A stretch of 64,000 nucleotides of DNA from Pseudomonas fluorescens (GTDB taxonomy: Bacteria > Pseudomonadota > Gammaproteobacteria > Pseudomonadales > Pseudomonadaceae): the NCBI RefSeq assembly GCF_902498065.1, contig NZ_CABVIR010000001.1, positions 682,001 to 746,000 of the forward strand, in the 5' to 3' direction. This document shows positions 23,482 through 32,004 of the stretch, one piece after another. The notes beneath the pieces are model-generated. The model made no database searches. It was not told where the DNA came from and worked only from the letters and a program-made list of their open reading frames with translations. The position numbers were made by a program, and so were the translations under genes. How positions within the stretch are numbered: position 1 is the stretch's first letter; each line of letters starts with the position of its first letter.

Positions 23482-24534
23482 TTGAAAATAGCTTTCTGCA
23501 CCCTGTTTTTGACCTGCCTGACAACTCTCGCATTCGCTGACGAGAACCCTGTCGGCTTCCAGTCTTCCACACTGCCGGACTCGCACAACGGCCGCGCACT
23601 GGAGATGGTCGTCTGGTACCCCAGTGCAACTACCGCCGCCACGCAATTGATCGGCGATGATGTGGTGTTCGTCGGAGCTTCTGCCGTTCGTGATGCGCCG
23701 CCCGCTGCTGGCAAGCATCCCTTGTTGGTGCTCTCCCATGGGTACAGGGGGAACTGGAGCAACCAGATCTGGCTTGCCAGTGCTCTGGCCCACAGGGGTT
23801 ACATCGTCGCCGCGATCAATCACCCTGGCACCACCACTCATGACCGTAGCCCTCAAGCAGCGGCGCAGTTGTGGCAGCGGCCCGTTGATGTGCGCCGGGC
23901 CATTGATAGCGTCACGGCTCAACCTGAAAAATTCGGCGTGGTCGCCACTGATCGAATTGCAGTAGCGGGCCATTCACTCGGCGGCATGACCGCCCTGGAG
24001 ATCGCCGGAGCTCGTTTCGATCCAGACCGCTTCGCGCAAAACTGCAAAGCCTACCCGCAGTTAGCCAGTTGCTCCGTCTATGAAAAGATAAACCCCGCAA
24101 GCACCGCAGAATCAAAGGCCGCGCTGGGCGCCGATTTGCGTGATAAACGCGTCACTGCTGTGGTGACATTGGACCTGGGTCTTTCACGGGGCATGACCGA
24201 TGAAAGCCTGGCCGCGTTGCCGGTACCCACGCTGGTGATCGCTGCTGGCGTACCGTCGCACGATCTTCCCGCTGAGTTGGAGTCTGCCAACCTGGCCAAA
24301 CGCCTGCCCTCAGCGACAAGCCGTTACGTCGAAATCAGCGATGCAAGCCATTTCAGCTTCTTGTCGATTTGCAAACCGGGTGCGGAGGTAATGCTCGAAG
24401 AAGATGTGCCCGGCGATGGCATCATTTGCCGGGATGGCGACAATGGGCGTCCGCGTGAGGTGATTCAACAGCAGATCACATCGCTGATAGCAGAGTTTCT
24501 TCAGTCACCTATCGACAAAGAAGGCAGTTTGTAA
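23482..24534 (+). CDS. Exported alpha/beta hydrolase (dienelactone hydrolase/PAF-acetylhydrolase-like)
   Basis: This is a 350-residue protein with a signal peptide (LKIAFCTLFLTCLTTLAFA). The hydrolase core has HPLLVLSHGYRGNWSNQIWLA (oxyanion-hole region), the nucleophile elbow RIAVAGHSLGGMTALE, and a late DASHFSF supplying the catalytic His. Four or more Cys between residues 190 and 320 could form disulphides. The family includes lipase-like and platelet-activating-factor acetylhydrolase-like enzymes; the substrate is unknown. The start is TTG with an AAGGAAG site; no ATG fits. It ends four bases before the second long repeat. Confidence 0.8.
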   Translation: MKIAFCTLFLTCLTTLAFADENPVGFQSSTLPDSHNGRALEMVVWYPSATTAATQLIGDDVVFVGASAVRDAPPAAGKHPLLVLSHGYRGNWSNQIWLASALAHRGYIVAAINHPGTTTHDRSPQAAAQLWQRPVDVRRAIDSVTAQPEKFGVVATDRIAVAGHSLGGMTALEIAGARFDPDRFAQNCKAYPQLASCSVYEKINPASTAESKAALGADLRDKRVTAVVTLDLGLSRGMTDESLAALPVPTLVIAAGVPSHDLPAELESANLAKRLPSATSRYVEISDASHFSFLSICKPGAEVMLEEDVPGDGIICRDGDNGRPREVIQQQITSLIAEFLQSPIDKEGSL

Positions 24535-24545
24535 ACGCGAACACG

Positions 24546-24576
24546 AAAAAGCCCGGCTGATCAGGCCGGGCTTTTT
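24546..24576. terminator. Bidirectional rho-independent terminator
   Basis: The same aaaaagcccggc / gccgggcttttt hairpin as at 11110-11140. It serves the alpha/beta hydrolase gene on the plus strand and the convergent repeat-protein gene. Confidence 0.92.
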
Positions 24577-24600
24577 GGGTATTGCGGTGACGCGATTTGT

Positions 24601-24963
24601 TTATGCAGCGCGGCTTTCGATCAAGCGATCCGAGCCACCTTCAGCAACGCGGTTTTCGATCAGACGGTCGGAACCACCTTCAGCCACACGATTCTCGATC
24701 AAACGATCCGAACCACCTTCAGCGACGCGGTTTTCCATCAGGCGATCCGAACCACCTTCAGCGACGCGGTTTTCGATCAGGCGATCCGAACCACCTTCAG
24801 CCACACGATTCTCGATCAAACGATCCGAACCACCTTCAGCGACACGACTTTCAATCAGACGATCCGAGCCGCCTTCAGCGACAACCGGGTGAGTCGAGGT
24901 AGCGGCGAAAGCGTTAACTGCAAAAACCGAGAAAGCGATGCTGAGAATGGTTTGGCGTTTCAT
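24601..24963 (-). CDS. Exported protein with seven 13-residue VAEGGSDRLIENR repeats
   Basis: This 120-residue paralogue of the gene at 11165-11644 has an identical signal peptide, the same linker, seven 13-residue units and the terminal Ala-Ala. One unit carries Met for Ile (RLMENR); first and last units again end ESR. The number of units is thus the main difference, which points to expansion and contraction by recombination between units. It has the same GGAG site nine bases before the ATG. Probably periplasmic or secreted. Function unknown. Confidence 0.8.
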   Translation of the reverse strand: MKRQTILSIAFSVFAVNAFAATSTHPVVAEGGSDRLIESRVAEGGSDRLIENRVAEGGSDRLIENRVAEGGSDRLMENRVAEGGSDRLIENRVAEGGSDRLIENRVAEGGSDRLIESRAA

Positions 24964-25107
24964 GATCGTGTGCTCCGGGGTGTTGTTGGTTGGTATGGAG
25001 CAGATGTTACGCCGCAGAATTTTTAAGAGAACTTCATTGGCGTGATGGTGACCATCGACGGCATTGATAGGGCGGGCGGCCTACCTCTGGTGCGCGTGAT
25101 GATGGGG

Positions 25108-25195
25108 TGCAGCCGTTCGGCGTTGTAACTCTGCGCGTTGTTCCAGGCGACACCTTTGCCCTCGGCAAACACCGTCCGGTTCCCCACCTCATCCG
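25108..25195 (-). pseudogene. Possible short gene remnant
   Basis: Read on the minus strand this stretch is open and protein-like (DEVGNRTVFAEGKGVAWNN), unlike its surroundings, but has no start and runs into the long repeat. It may be the broken end of a gene cut by the repeat. I cannot identify the family. Confidence 0.25.
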
Positions 25196-25215
25196 CCCCC
25201 AAACCAGATGAATGA

Positions 25216-26046
25216 CTAAGCCTGAAGTCTTAGCGCGCTGATGATGAAAGCATGAAGGCTATTGACCGCTTTAGACCCGCGAGAGGCTCGGCTACGTAAA
25301 ATCGAAACTTCCATAGGTTCAATGTTTCCTAAGTTGTGCTCGCTACTTAAGACGTGAAGCGATGCCTGCACGCTGCACTGAGTGATCGCGGCAATAGCGA
25401 GCCCACCCTCAACTGCTGCCACCTGACCAGCAAGGCTGGAGCTGTTGTATACCACCCTGAATTCGCGTCCCTGTTGGGTCAGTGAGTTCACTGCATAACG
25501 CCGGGCCAGGCTTTCACTTTCGTAGACTGCGATAGGCACCGGGTCTCGCCTCCACAGTTCGAACTGGGGTGAGCCAACCCAAACCATGGGTTCTTTGAAG
25601 AGAAATGTGCCGCTTTGAGGCGAGTCCCTGGACACCAGCGCAAGATCAAGATCGCCGCTTCGCACACGCGGGATAAGCGTGGTCGACTGTTCACAGGTCA
25701 GTTCTATTTCCACGCCTGCGTAGCGCGGCGAAAACCGCTTCAGAACCGGCGTGAGATACCTTGCCGCGTAGTCCTCCGCGACGCCAAGGCGGATTCGTCC
25801 GGTTAACTCTTCACCGTGAAAAGCCGCTTGGGTCTCAGCGTACAGTGCGAGCATGCGACGGGCGTAGCTCAACAGTGTCTGGCCGTCAGCGGTCAGTGGA
25901 AGGTGCCTCGGGCCACGACTCAACAACTGCCGTCCAAGCGCGGCCTCCAGTTTCTTCATCTGCATGCTGACAGCGGATTGCGATCTGTTTACCTCGTGGG
26001 CGGCGCCAGACAGCGAAGCGGGCTTGCGTTGGCTCCTCGCTTTCAT
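25216..26046 (-). CDS. LysR family regulator with shortened N-terminus
   Basis: This is a 276-residue LysR-type protein. The recognition helix (AAHEVNRSQSAVSMQMKKLEAALG) and the periplasmic-binding-like effector domain (ELTGRIRLGVAEDYAARYL onwards) are intact. The first 15-20 residues, which normally form helix 1 (xLxxFVAVxxxGS), are missing; the protein instead starts MKARSQRKPASL. The start ATG overlaps the stop of the upstream binding-protein gene (ATGA). This looks like a deletion that joined the two genes. DNA binding may be impaired. Confidence 0.8.
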   Translation of the reverse strand: MKARSQRKPASLSGAAHEVNRSQSAVSMQMKKLEAALGRQLLSRGPRHLPLTADGQTLLSYARRMLALYAETQAAFHGEELTGRIRLGVAEDYAARYLTPVLKRFSPRYAGVEIELTCEQSTTLIPRVRSGDLDLALVSRDSPQSGTFLFKEPMVWVGSPQFELWRRDPVPIAVYESESLARRYAVNSLTQQGREFRVVYNSSSLAGQVAAVEGGLAIAAITQCSVQASLHVLSSEHNLGNIEPMEVSILRSRASRGSKAVNSLHAFIISALRLQA

Positions 26047-26792
26047 TGCCCGATCGGTTGATTGTACCGATCCTGGATGCGCTTCAGCTCGCCAGAGTGG
26101 CGCAACTGCTCCAGGGCTCTGGCCCAGGCGTCTACCAGTTCGTCGTCACAGTCGCGGCTGAAGGCGATGTACAGCGATGAGCGATAGAGCTCGATGGGGA
26201 TCTGTCGCAGCGTGCCGGGGGGAATGTTCAATTGGCGGCTGTAATAAGTCACCCCCGCATCGGTGTCGCCTATGATGATGTCGGTGCGCCCGGCTAGCAG
26301 CATGCGATAGAGCTGCCGGCTCTCGGTTGCACTTTTTTCGAGGTTGTTGAAGCCCCGCGACTGCAGCATCTCGGGTATTAGGCCGGCATGTCGCGTGGTG
26401 ATCCGTGGGGCGTGCATTAGCTGCTCTAATGAATTCACCGGCGGCTGCGCATTGACTAACTGATAGGGGTGAATGGACTCTTCCACGATCGGTCCGACCC
26501 ACTTGTATAACGATTCGCGCTCCGCGGTGCGGAATAGGGAATACATTATGGTCTTGGGCCGGCTCTTCAATGCGTGGGTGCTTCGCATACTGGGCAGCAG
26601 CATCACCTTAAAGTCATCCCCGGTCAGCGCCATGATGCCCCGAACGATCTCCGTGGCCATGCCGGTGAGCTGATTGTTCTCCTGATAGTTGTACGGCGCC
26701 CACTCTTCAGTAACGACCTGATACTGCTCGGCCCTGACGGGAGTGCCAAGAAATAAACAGAGCAGCGCGGCAGTAAGTGTCGAAAGATTCAC
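26043..26792 (-). CDS. Periplasmic amino-acid-type solute-binding protein (SBP family 3)
   Basis: This 249-residue exported protein has a signal peptide (MNLSTLTAALLCLFLGTPVRA), then YQVVTEEWAPYNYQENNQLTGMATEIVRGIM, the typical family 3 ligand-site start, and ends SGELKRIQDRY. No permease or ATPase is adjacent, so it belongs to the orphan group common in Pseudomonas. It overlaps the truncated LysR gene by four bases. Confidence 0.85.
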   Translation of the reverse strand: MNLSTLTAALLCLFLGTPVRAEQYQVVTEEWAPYNYQENNQLTGMATEIVRGIMALTGDDFKVMLLPSMRSTHALKSRPKTIMYSLFRTAERESLYKWVGPIVEESIHPYQLVNAQPPVNSLEQLMHAPRITTRHAGLIPEMLQSRGFNNLEKSATESRQLYRMLLAGRTDIIIGDTDAGVTYYSRQLNIPPGTLRQIPIELYRSSLYIAFSRDCDDELVDAWARALEQLRHSGELKRIQDRYNQPIGQ

Positions 26793-27102
26793 GTGTTCTG
26801 CCTGGTGGGCTGTGAGGTGATCAGGGGGATCTGATTAACAGGGGTCTTCCATTATAGACCCAGGCACACGTCAAACGCCTGATGCAGTCCGGTAAACCTT
26901 CAACACGGCAATGAAGACACACGAACCGGCACGCGTGGTGCAGGACTTACAAGAGCGTTTAGCGGATTGCTTCTTATCGGTATTGGTTGGGGCAAGCCGT
27001 GATCGTTCAGCCGAAAGCAGACAAGAGTTATGCCGCAGAAAAAAGATGTCCGATCTTTTTATGTTCGAACAAAAAACGGGCGCCTTCAGCGCCCGTTTTC
27101 AT
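26793..27102. other. Intergenic region
   Basis: I see no supported gene. A 156-codon plus-strand frame (26911-27381) runs antisense through the next gene and is not credible. A terminator sits at its end. Confidence 0.5.
27073..27099. terminator. Rho-independent terminator
   Basis: aaaacgggcgc-cttca-gcgcccgtttt is an 11-base stem with flanking A and T tracts, just after the 3' end of the small minus-strand gene at 27103. Confidence 0.9.
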
Positions 27103-27375
27103 TCACTCCTTCGTCTGCGCCCGCAATGGTCGCCCAATCACATCCATCAAGTCACAACCATCGCGCAACGGAATGGCCAGCAGTTTGGAGAAGTCCGACA
27201 GCACCACCGTGTCGCAACCAATCTCTGCGCGAAAGGCGATGTTTTCCAGCACCTGAGTAACGGCGCGAATTCGGTAGTCAGCGGCGGCTTGCAGAACGTC
27301 GAGTGGAGCTTGAGTGTCGATGAGCAGGGAGGCCGGGATCAGGTCGATTCCGGTGAGGGGCATGTATCTTTCCAT
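27103..27375 (-). CDS. Small hypothetical protein (DUF3077-like)
   Basis: This is a 90-residue soluble protein (IPASLLIDTQAPLDVLQAAADY, AVTQVLENIAFR, DTVVLSDFSKLLAIPLRDGCDLMDVI). It resembles the small DUF3077-like proteins common in Pseudomonas (low certainty). The ATG at 27375 follows a GGAG site at ten bases. The gene has an unusual structured leader at 27439-27507 and a terminator at its end, so it is a monocistronic unit. Confidence 0.6.
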   Translation of the reverse strand: MERYMPLTGIDLIPASLLIDTQAPLDVLQAAADYRIRAVTQVLENIAFRAEIGCDTVVLSDFSKLLAIPLRDGCDLMDVIGRPLRAQTKE

Positions 27376-27820
27376 AGATGAAACTCCGATCAAGGCAAAG
27401 GTCGACTGCCCCTCAATCGTCGCCAAACGAATGGGTGACAGCTGTACGCAGGTTGGCGAACCGGGATCGGAATACCGGCAGACCCGAAGGTCTCCCGCGC
27501 ACAGCTGCCATAAAGACAACTTTGCGGGCATGCAAAAGCGACTGCATTAAAGCACAGTGCTTTTGCATCCGATCCGATCAGGTCGCCAAACCCGAATCGC
27601 CATTTTGGGCGACGGGTCGGACTATAAGCCTCATCAGAACAGCGGGGAAGGTGACGCATTCCGAGGTTTGTGTAGGAATTTTTATGCCGTCCTAGGACCG
27701 GTAACCAACGTTGCGGAATGGATCGAAAACATCGCCAAAACATTCATTCAACTTTGTTCATCACCGCTAACGCTATCCTCTAGAATCCCAACCTCTGCAG
27801 TCGAGACGGACCTCCACCCA
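27376..27820. other. Leader and promoter region with structured elements
   Basis: No gene is supported. On the minus strand it contains the structured leader at 27439-27507 and a strong hairpin at 27530-27568 (atgcaaaagc / gcttttgcat, with inner actg/cagt). The part next to the MATE gene is AT-richer and probably holds its promoter. Confidence 0.5.
27439..27507 (-). ncRNA. Structured 5' leader, possibly C4-type antisense RNA
   Basis: On the minus strand an outer stem pairs cagctgtgcgc with gcgtacagctg (ten of eleven pairs). Inside lies a UUCG-capped hairpin (gagacc-ttcg-ggtct) and a CCGGUUCGCC loop segment. It is 64 bases upstream of the small gene at 27375. I recall similar elements (C4-type RNAs) before small Pseudomonas and phage genes, but I could not check this. 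Confidence 0.4.
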
Positions 27821-29179
27821 ATGCAAACCCCCACCGCCCAACACCCCCTCTGGAAAACCTACCTCCTTTTCCTGGCCCCCATGGTCCTCTCCAATTTCCT
27901 CCAATCCATGTCGGGCACTATCAACAGCATCTACATCGGCCAAATGCTCGGCACCCAAGCCCTGGCCGCCGTCTCGGGCATGTTCCCCATCGTGTTCTTC
28001 TTCATCGCCCTGGTCATCGGCCTCGGCGCGGGGGCGGGCGTGCTCATCGGTCAAGCGTGGGGCGCGCGCGAACCGCATCTGGTGAAAACCATCGCAGGCA
28101 CAACGTTGCTGTTGGGCGCAATCATCGGCCTGACGGCGGCGGTGCTGGGCAGCGTGTTCGCACGACCCGCCTTGCAAGGCTTGGGTACCCCGGCCGACGT
28201 ACTCGACGACGCCGTCTCCTACGCCCACGTGATGATGTGGATCATGCCGTCGCTGCTGGTCTACGTCCTCTTCACCCAACTGCTGCGCGGGGTGAGCGAT
28301 ACGGTGTCGCCGCTGATTGCGTTGGTAGTTTCTACTTGCATCGGTTTGGCGCTGACGCCGGCGTTGATTCGCGGTTGGTTCGGGTTGCCGATGTTGGGGA
28401 TTCAGAGTGCGGCGTATGCGGGGTTGGTGGGTAACCTGTCGGCGATGGCGTGGCTGGCGTGGCGGTTGATCAGCAAGGGGCATCCGTTGGCGCCGGATCG
28501 CGAGATGTTTGCAGCGATGCGCCTGGATCGGGTGATTCTCGGCAAGGTGTTGCGCATCGGCTTGCCGACCGGGTTGCAGATGGTGGTGTTGTCGGTGTCG
28601 GAGCTGGTGATTCTGGCATTGGTGAATCAGCACGGTTCGCAGGCGACGGCGGCATATGGGGCGGTGACGCAGATCGTCAATTACGTGCAGTTTCCGGCGT
28701 TGTCGATTGCGATCACGGCGTCGATTCTTGGCGCTCAGGCGATCGGGGCAGGGCGCATCGAGCGCATCGGGCCGATTCTGCGCACCGGGTTGTTGATCAA
28801 TGTGTGCCTCACCGGTGGCTTGGTGCTGTTGGGCTATTTGTTGTCGCACTGGTTGCTGGGGTTGTTCCTCACCGAGGATGCCACGCAGGCGATGGCCGAG
28901 CACTTGCTGCACATCATGCTCTGGAGCCTGTTGGTGTTCGGCTTCCAGGCGATTATCGGCGGGATCATGCGCGCCAGCGGCACGGTGCTGGTGCCGATGG
29001 CGATTTCGATTGTGTGTGTGCTCGGGGTGCAGTTGCCGGTGGCGTATGTGCTGGACGGGCAGTTCGGGTTGCAGGGTGTGTGGATGGCGTTTCCGGTGGC
29101 GTATCTGGGGATGCTGGTGTTGCAGACGCTGTATTACAAATTGGTGTGGCAGCATCAGAAAATTGAGCGGTTGGTGTAG
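27821..29179 (+). CDS. MATE family efflux transporter
   Basis: This is a 452-residue inner-membrane protein with twelve hydrophobic helices in two related halves. The N-terminal half begins KTYLLFLAPMVLSNFLQSMSGTINSIYIGQMLG, the MATE signature region, and GLGAGAGVLIGQAWGAREP follows; the second half repeats the pattern (GLPTGLQMVVLSVSELVILALVNQHG). MATE proteins export cationic drugs or secondary metabolites using Na+ or H+ gradients. The ATG at 27821 starts the first cytoplasmic segment; no strong binding site is visible. Confidence 0.9.
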   Translation: MQTPTAQHPLWKTYLLFLAPMVLSNFLQSMSGTINSIYIGQMLGTQALAAVSGMFPIVFFFIALVIGLGAGAGVLIGQAWGAREPHLVKTIAGTTLLLGAIIGLTAAVLGSVFARPALQGLGTPADVLDDAVSYAHVMMWIMPSLLVYVLFTQLLRGVSDTVSPLIALVVSTCIGLALTPALIRGWFGLPMLGIQSAAYAGLVGNLSAMAWLAWRLISKGHPLAPDREMFAAMRLDRVILGKVLRIGLPTGLQMVVLSVSELVILALVNQHGSQATAAYGAVTQIVNYVQFPALSIAITASILGAQAIGAGRIERIGPILRTGLLINVCLTGGLVLLGYLLSHWLLGLFLTEDATQAMAEHLLHIMLWSLLVFGFQAIIGGIMRASGTVLVPMAISIVCVLGVQLPVAYVLDGQFGLQGVWMAFPVAYLGMLVLQTLYYKLVWQHQKIERLV

Positions 29180-29329
29180 CGCTTTTCCGTACGGCTGCGC
29201 ATGAAGAGGTATCGCTAAGTAAGATCGGCCGCGAGAGATACAGGCCATTACAAATCCGATACGTGGGGGATACATCGAGGTGGCAGTGTTTGCCCATACC
29301 TCCTGTCCACTCTTCAGTCGGAGCCCCCG

Positions 29330-30304
29330 ATGAATAAGTTGCTGTCCGCCCTGGCCCTGGGTTGCACGTTGGGCCTGTCGCTTGTCAACACTTCCCACGC
29401 CGCCGAACCGGTGGGTCATTCCTCAGATCAGTTGGCGGTGGCCTACCGCAGTGTCAAGGTTGATGGCCTGAGCATTTTCTATCGTGAAGCCGGTCGTGCG
29501 GATGCACCCACCTTGTTGCTGCTGCACGGTTTTCCCAGTTCTTCACGCATGTACGACCCGCTGCTGGCGCGGTTGGCACAGCACTATCATCTGGTGGCGC
29601 CGGACTACCCGGGGTTCGGCCATAGCGATGCGCCGGATGCCAAGGCATTTGCCTACACGTTCGATCATCTGGCCAGCGTGATGGAGCATTTCACCGAAGC
29701 CCTCGGCCTGAATCGTTACGCGCTGTATGTGCAGGATTACGGCGGCCCCGTCGGTATGCGAATGATGCTCGCCCACCCTGAACGCGTGCAGGCGCTGATT
29801 GTTCAGAATGCGGTGTCCCATGAAGCGGGCCTGGGGCCGCTGTGGCAAAAGCGTCGTGAATTCTGGGCCAACCGGGCCGCCAACGAGGCGGGGTTGAGAG
29901 CGAGCTTTTTCTCGTTGGCGACGACCCGGCAACGGCATGTCGGCGCCAACCCGCAGGTCGAGGTGTTCAACCCGGACCTGTGGACCGACGAATTCAATTT
30001 CCTCAATCAGCCAGGGCAGGCCGATATCCAGAGTGACCTGTTCTATGACTACCGCAACAACGTTGCCAGCTATCCGAAGTGGCAAGCGTGGCTGCGCGAG
30101 CATCAACCGCCGACGCTGGTGGTATGGGGCCAGTTCGATCCGTCATTCGAGGTTGCAGAAGCGGAGGCTTATCGCCGGGATTTGCCCAACGCCGAGATTC
30201 ATGTGCTGGAGGCGGGGCATTTTGCGCTGGATGAGAAGCCTGATGAAATTGCGCGTCTGGTGGGGGATTTCCTCGGCAAGCACGTGAAGACAACAGGCAT
30301 GTAG
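29330..30304 (+). CDS. Exported alpha/beta hydrolase (haloalkane dehalogenase/epoxide hydrolase-like)
   Basis: This 324-residue protein has a signal peptide (LLSALALGCTLGLSLVNTSHA). Core motifs are LLLLHGFPSSSRMYDPLLARL (HGxP oxyanion motif) and ALYVQDYGGPVGMRMML, where Asp is in the nucleophile position as in haloalkane dehalogenases and epoxide hydrolases. The late GHFALDEKPDEIA carries the catalytic His. Such exported enzymes are widespread in Pseudomonas with unknown substrate. A CGGAG site precedes the ATG. Confidence 0.85.
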   Translation: MNKLLSALALGCTLGLSLVNTSHAAEPVGHSSDQLAVAYRSVKVDGLSIFYREAGRADAPTLLLLHGFPSSSRMYDPLLARLAQHYHLVAPDYPGFGHSDAPDAKAFAYTFDHLASVMEHFTEALGLNRYALYVQDYGGPVGMRMMLAHPERVQALIVQNAVSHEAGLGPLWQKRREFWANRAANEAGLRASFFSLATTRQRHVGANPQVEVFNPDLWTDEFNFLNQPGQADIQSDLFYDYRNNVASYPKWQAWLREHQPPTLVVWGQFDPSFEVAEAEAYRRDLPNAEIHVLEAGHFALDEKPDEIARLVGDFLGKHVKTTGM

Positions 30305-30412
30305 AGCGAAGGTACTTGGATTTTTCCCTGCGGACCTCGCAGAGAGAGGCGAGCGATCCCGGGCAGCGCTCCGGTCATGAGTGACAACGTCAATACGCAT
30401 CACTTTGGGCAC

Positions 30413-31180
30413 TCACGCCTGGACCCAGCGCTGCCGACTCCAGCTGCTCAAGGTATCGACGGCGAACACCAGGATCAGCATCGCCAGAATCACCGTGCTG
30501 GCTTGTGCTTCCTGAAACAGGCTGAGGCTGACATAGAGCATTTGTCCCAGGCCGCCGGCCCCGACAAAGCCGAGCACACTGGCCATGCGGATGTTGTTTT
30601 CCCAACGGTACAGGATGTAGGCCAGCAGCTGTGGCAACAGGTTGGGCAGGGTGCCGTAACAGAATGCCCACACGGCGTTGCCGCCCTGCAAACGGATGGC
30701 GTCGGCCGGTTCGGACGGGGTGTTTTCCAGCGCTTCGGCGAACAGCCGGCCGAGCACGCCGGTGGTGTGCAGGGCCAGCGCCAGCGTGCCGGCATTGGGA
30801 CCTAGACCGGCGGCAAGCACCATCAGCGCGGCCCACACCAGTTCCGGCACCGCGCGCAAAGCGTTGAGTGCCAGCCGTGATGCACTCTGTAACGGCCAGC
30901 CGAAACGCCCGGCCGCAGGCAATGCCAAGAGCAAACCCAGCACCGCCGCGAGCAGGGTGCCAAGGGCGGACATGGCGATGGTTTCCAGGGCGCCATGGGC
31001 GATGGCTTGCAGATGATTGGGGCTCAAGTCCGGGCTGAGAAAGCGCTGCGCATAAGCGCCCATCTGGTTCAGGTTGCCGGTGCTGCCGAGTTCGCCGAGA
31101 TCGATGCCAAGGTAGATGAACGAGGCGATGACCGCGCCGCCAATGCCGAGCAGCAGGGCCAGGTTGAACAGGCGATTCAT
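30413..31180 (-). CDS. PhnE-type ABC transporter permease (second)
   Basis: This is a 255-residue inner-membrane permease with about six helices. The binding-protein-dependent transport loop is [21 protein letters not shown], preceded by YRWENNIRMASV, typical of PhnE. It overlaps the upstream permease by four bases. Together with three upstream genes it forms a PhnD-C-E-E importer. It is the last gene of the operon. Confidence 0.88.
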   Translation of the reverse strand: MNRLFNLALLLGIGGAVIASFIYLGIDLGELGSTGNLNQMGAYAQRFLSPDLSPNHLQAIAHGALETIAMSALGTLLAAVLGLLLALPAAGRFGWPLQSASRLALNALRAVPELVWAALMVLAAGLGPNAGTLALALHTTGVLGRLFAEALENTPSEPADAIRLQGGNAVWAFCYGTLPNLLPQLLAYILYRWENNIRMASVLGFVGAGGLGQMLYVSLSLFQEAQASTVILAMLILVFAVDTLSSWSRQRWVQA

Positions 31181-32004
31181 GCCAGCCTCCAGCGCAGCAG
31201 GCGGCTGAGTTGATCGGCGAGCAGCACCAGAACCAGGAACGTCAGCAGCAGACTGGCCACTTCACCGCCGGCGAACATGCGCAATGACAGGTCGATTTGC
31301 TGACCCAGGCCGCCAGCGCCGACGAAGCCCATCACCACCGAGGCGCGGATCGCACATTCCCAGCGATACACCGTGTACGACAGCAGTTCCGCCGAGACAT
31401 TGGGCAGGATCCCGTAGCAAAAGGCCGCCAGCCGACCACCGCCGGATTGCAGCAGCGCATGGGCGGGGCGTTGATCAACCGATTCGAAAATCTCCGCGTA
31501 GACCTTGCCCAGCATGCCGCTGTAGGTAATCGCGATCGCCAGCACCCCGGCGGTCGGACCAAGGCCGACGGCACGCACGAACAGCAACGCCCAGACGATT
31601 TCCGGCACGCTGCGCAGGAAAATCAGCAGCCCGCGCACCGGCCAGCGCAGCAGTTGGCCCCAATAGCTCGGGCGACCCGCACGCGACGCCGCCGACAACG
31701 ACAGTGCTCGGCTGGCCAACAGGCTGGCGGGAATCGCCAACAGCAACGCCAGGGCCATGCCCGCCGTGGCGATGGCCAGGGTTTGCAGGGTGGCTTGCAG
31801 CAACAGCTCGATGAACGGCTCATCATGAGCCGGTGGCCAGAACGCGGACACGAAACGGCCCATTTCGTTCTGGCTGTCACTCGCGATCAGCACACTGAGG
31901 TCCAGCTCGCTGTAGTGGATGCCCGGCCACAGCAGGGCGATGGCCAACAGGCTGAGCAACAGGCGCGGCAGGGCGGCCGGATCGCGGGTGGCGTATGTCA
32001 GCAT
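31177..32004 (-). CDS. PhnE-type ABC transporter permease (first)
   Basis: This 275-residue permease has the same architecture and motifs as the gene after it ([32 protein letters not shown]). The two presumably form a heterodimer. It overlaps the ATPase gene by seven bases, so translation of the operon is tightly coupled. Confidence 0.88.
   Translation of the reverse strand: MLTYATRDPAALPRLLLSLLAIALLWPGIHYSELDLSVLIASDSQNEMGRFVSAFWPPAHDEPFIELLLQATLQTLAIATAGMALALLLAIPASLLASRALSLSAASRAGRPSYWGQLLRWPVRGLLIFLRSVPEIVWALLFVRAVGLGPTAGVLAIAITYSGMLGKVYAEIFESVDQRPAHALLQSGGGRLAAFCYGILPNVSAELLSYTVYRWECAIRASVVMGFVGAGGLGQQIDLSLRMFAGGEVASLLLTFLVLVLLADQLSRLLRWRLA

Larger units (their letters stand above)
24539..25104. 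repeat. Long direct repeat, copy 2
   Basis: This matches 11103-11787 in the same orientation, with three fewer 39-base units. It includes the terminator, the repeat-protein gene and about 140 bases upstream. Similarity ends near 25104. Confidence 0.9.

Noticed and set aside
26911-27381. A 156-codon plus-strand frame
   Set aside because: It runs through a terminator and antisense to the small minus-strand gene at 27103, has no binding site and no recognisable sequence.
27773-29419. A 548-codon minus-strand open frame opposite the MATE gene
   Set aside because: It is rich in His, Gln and Arg with no domain, and is explained by the codon use of the transporter on the other strand.
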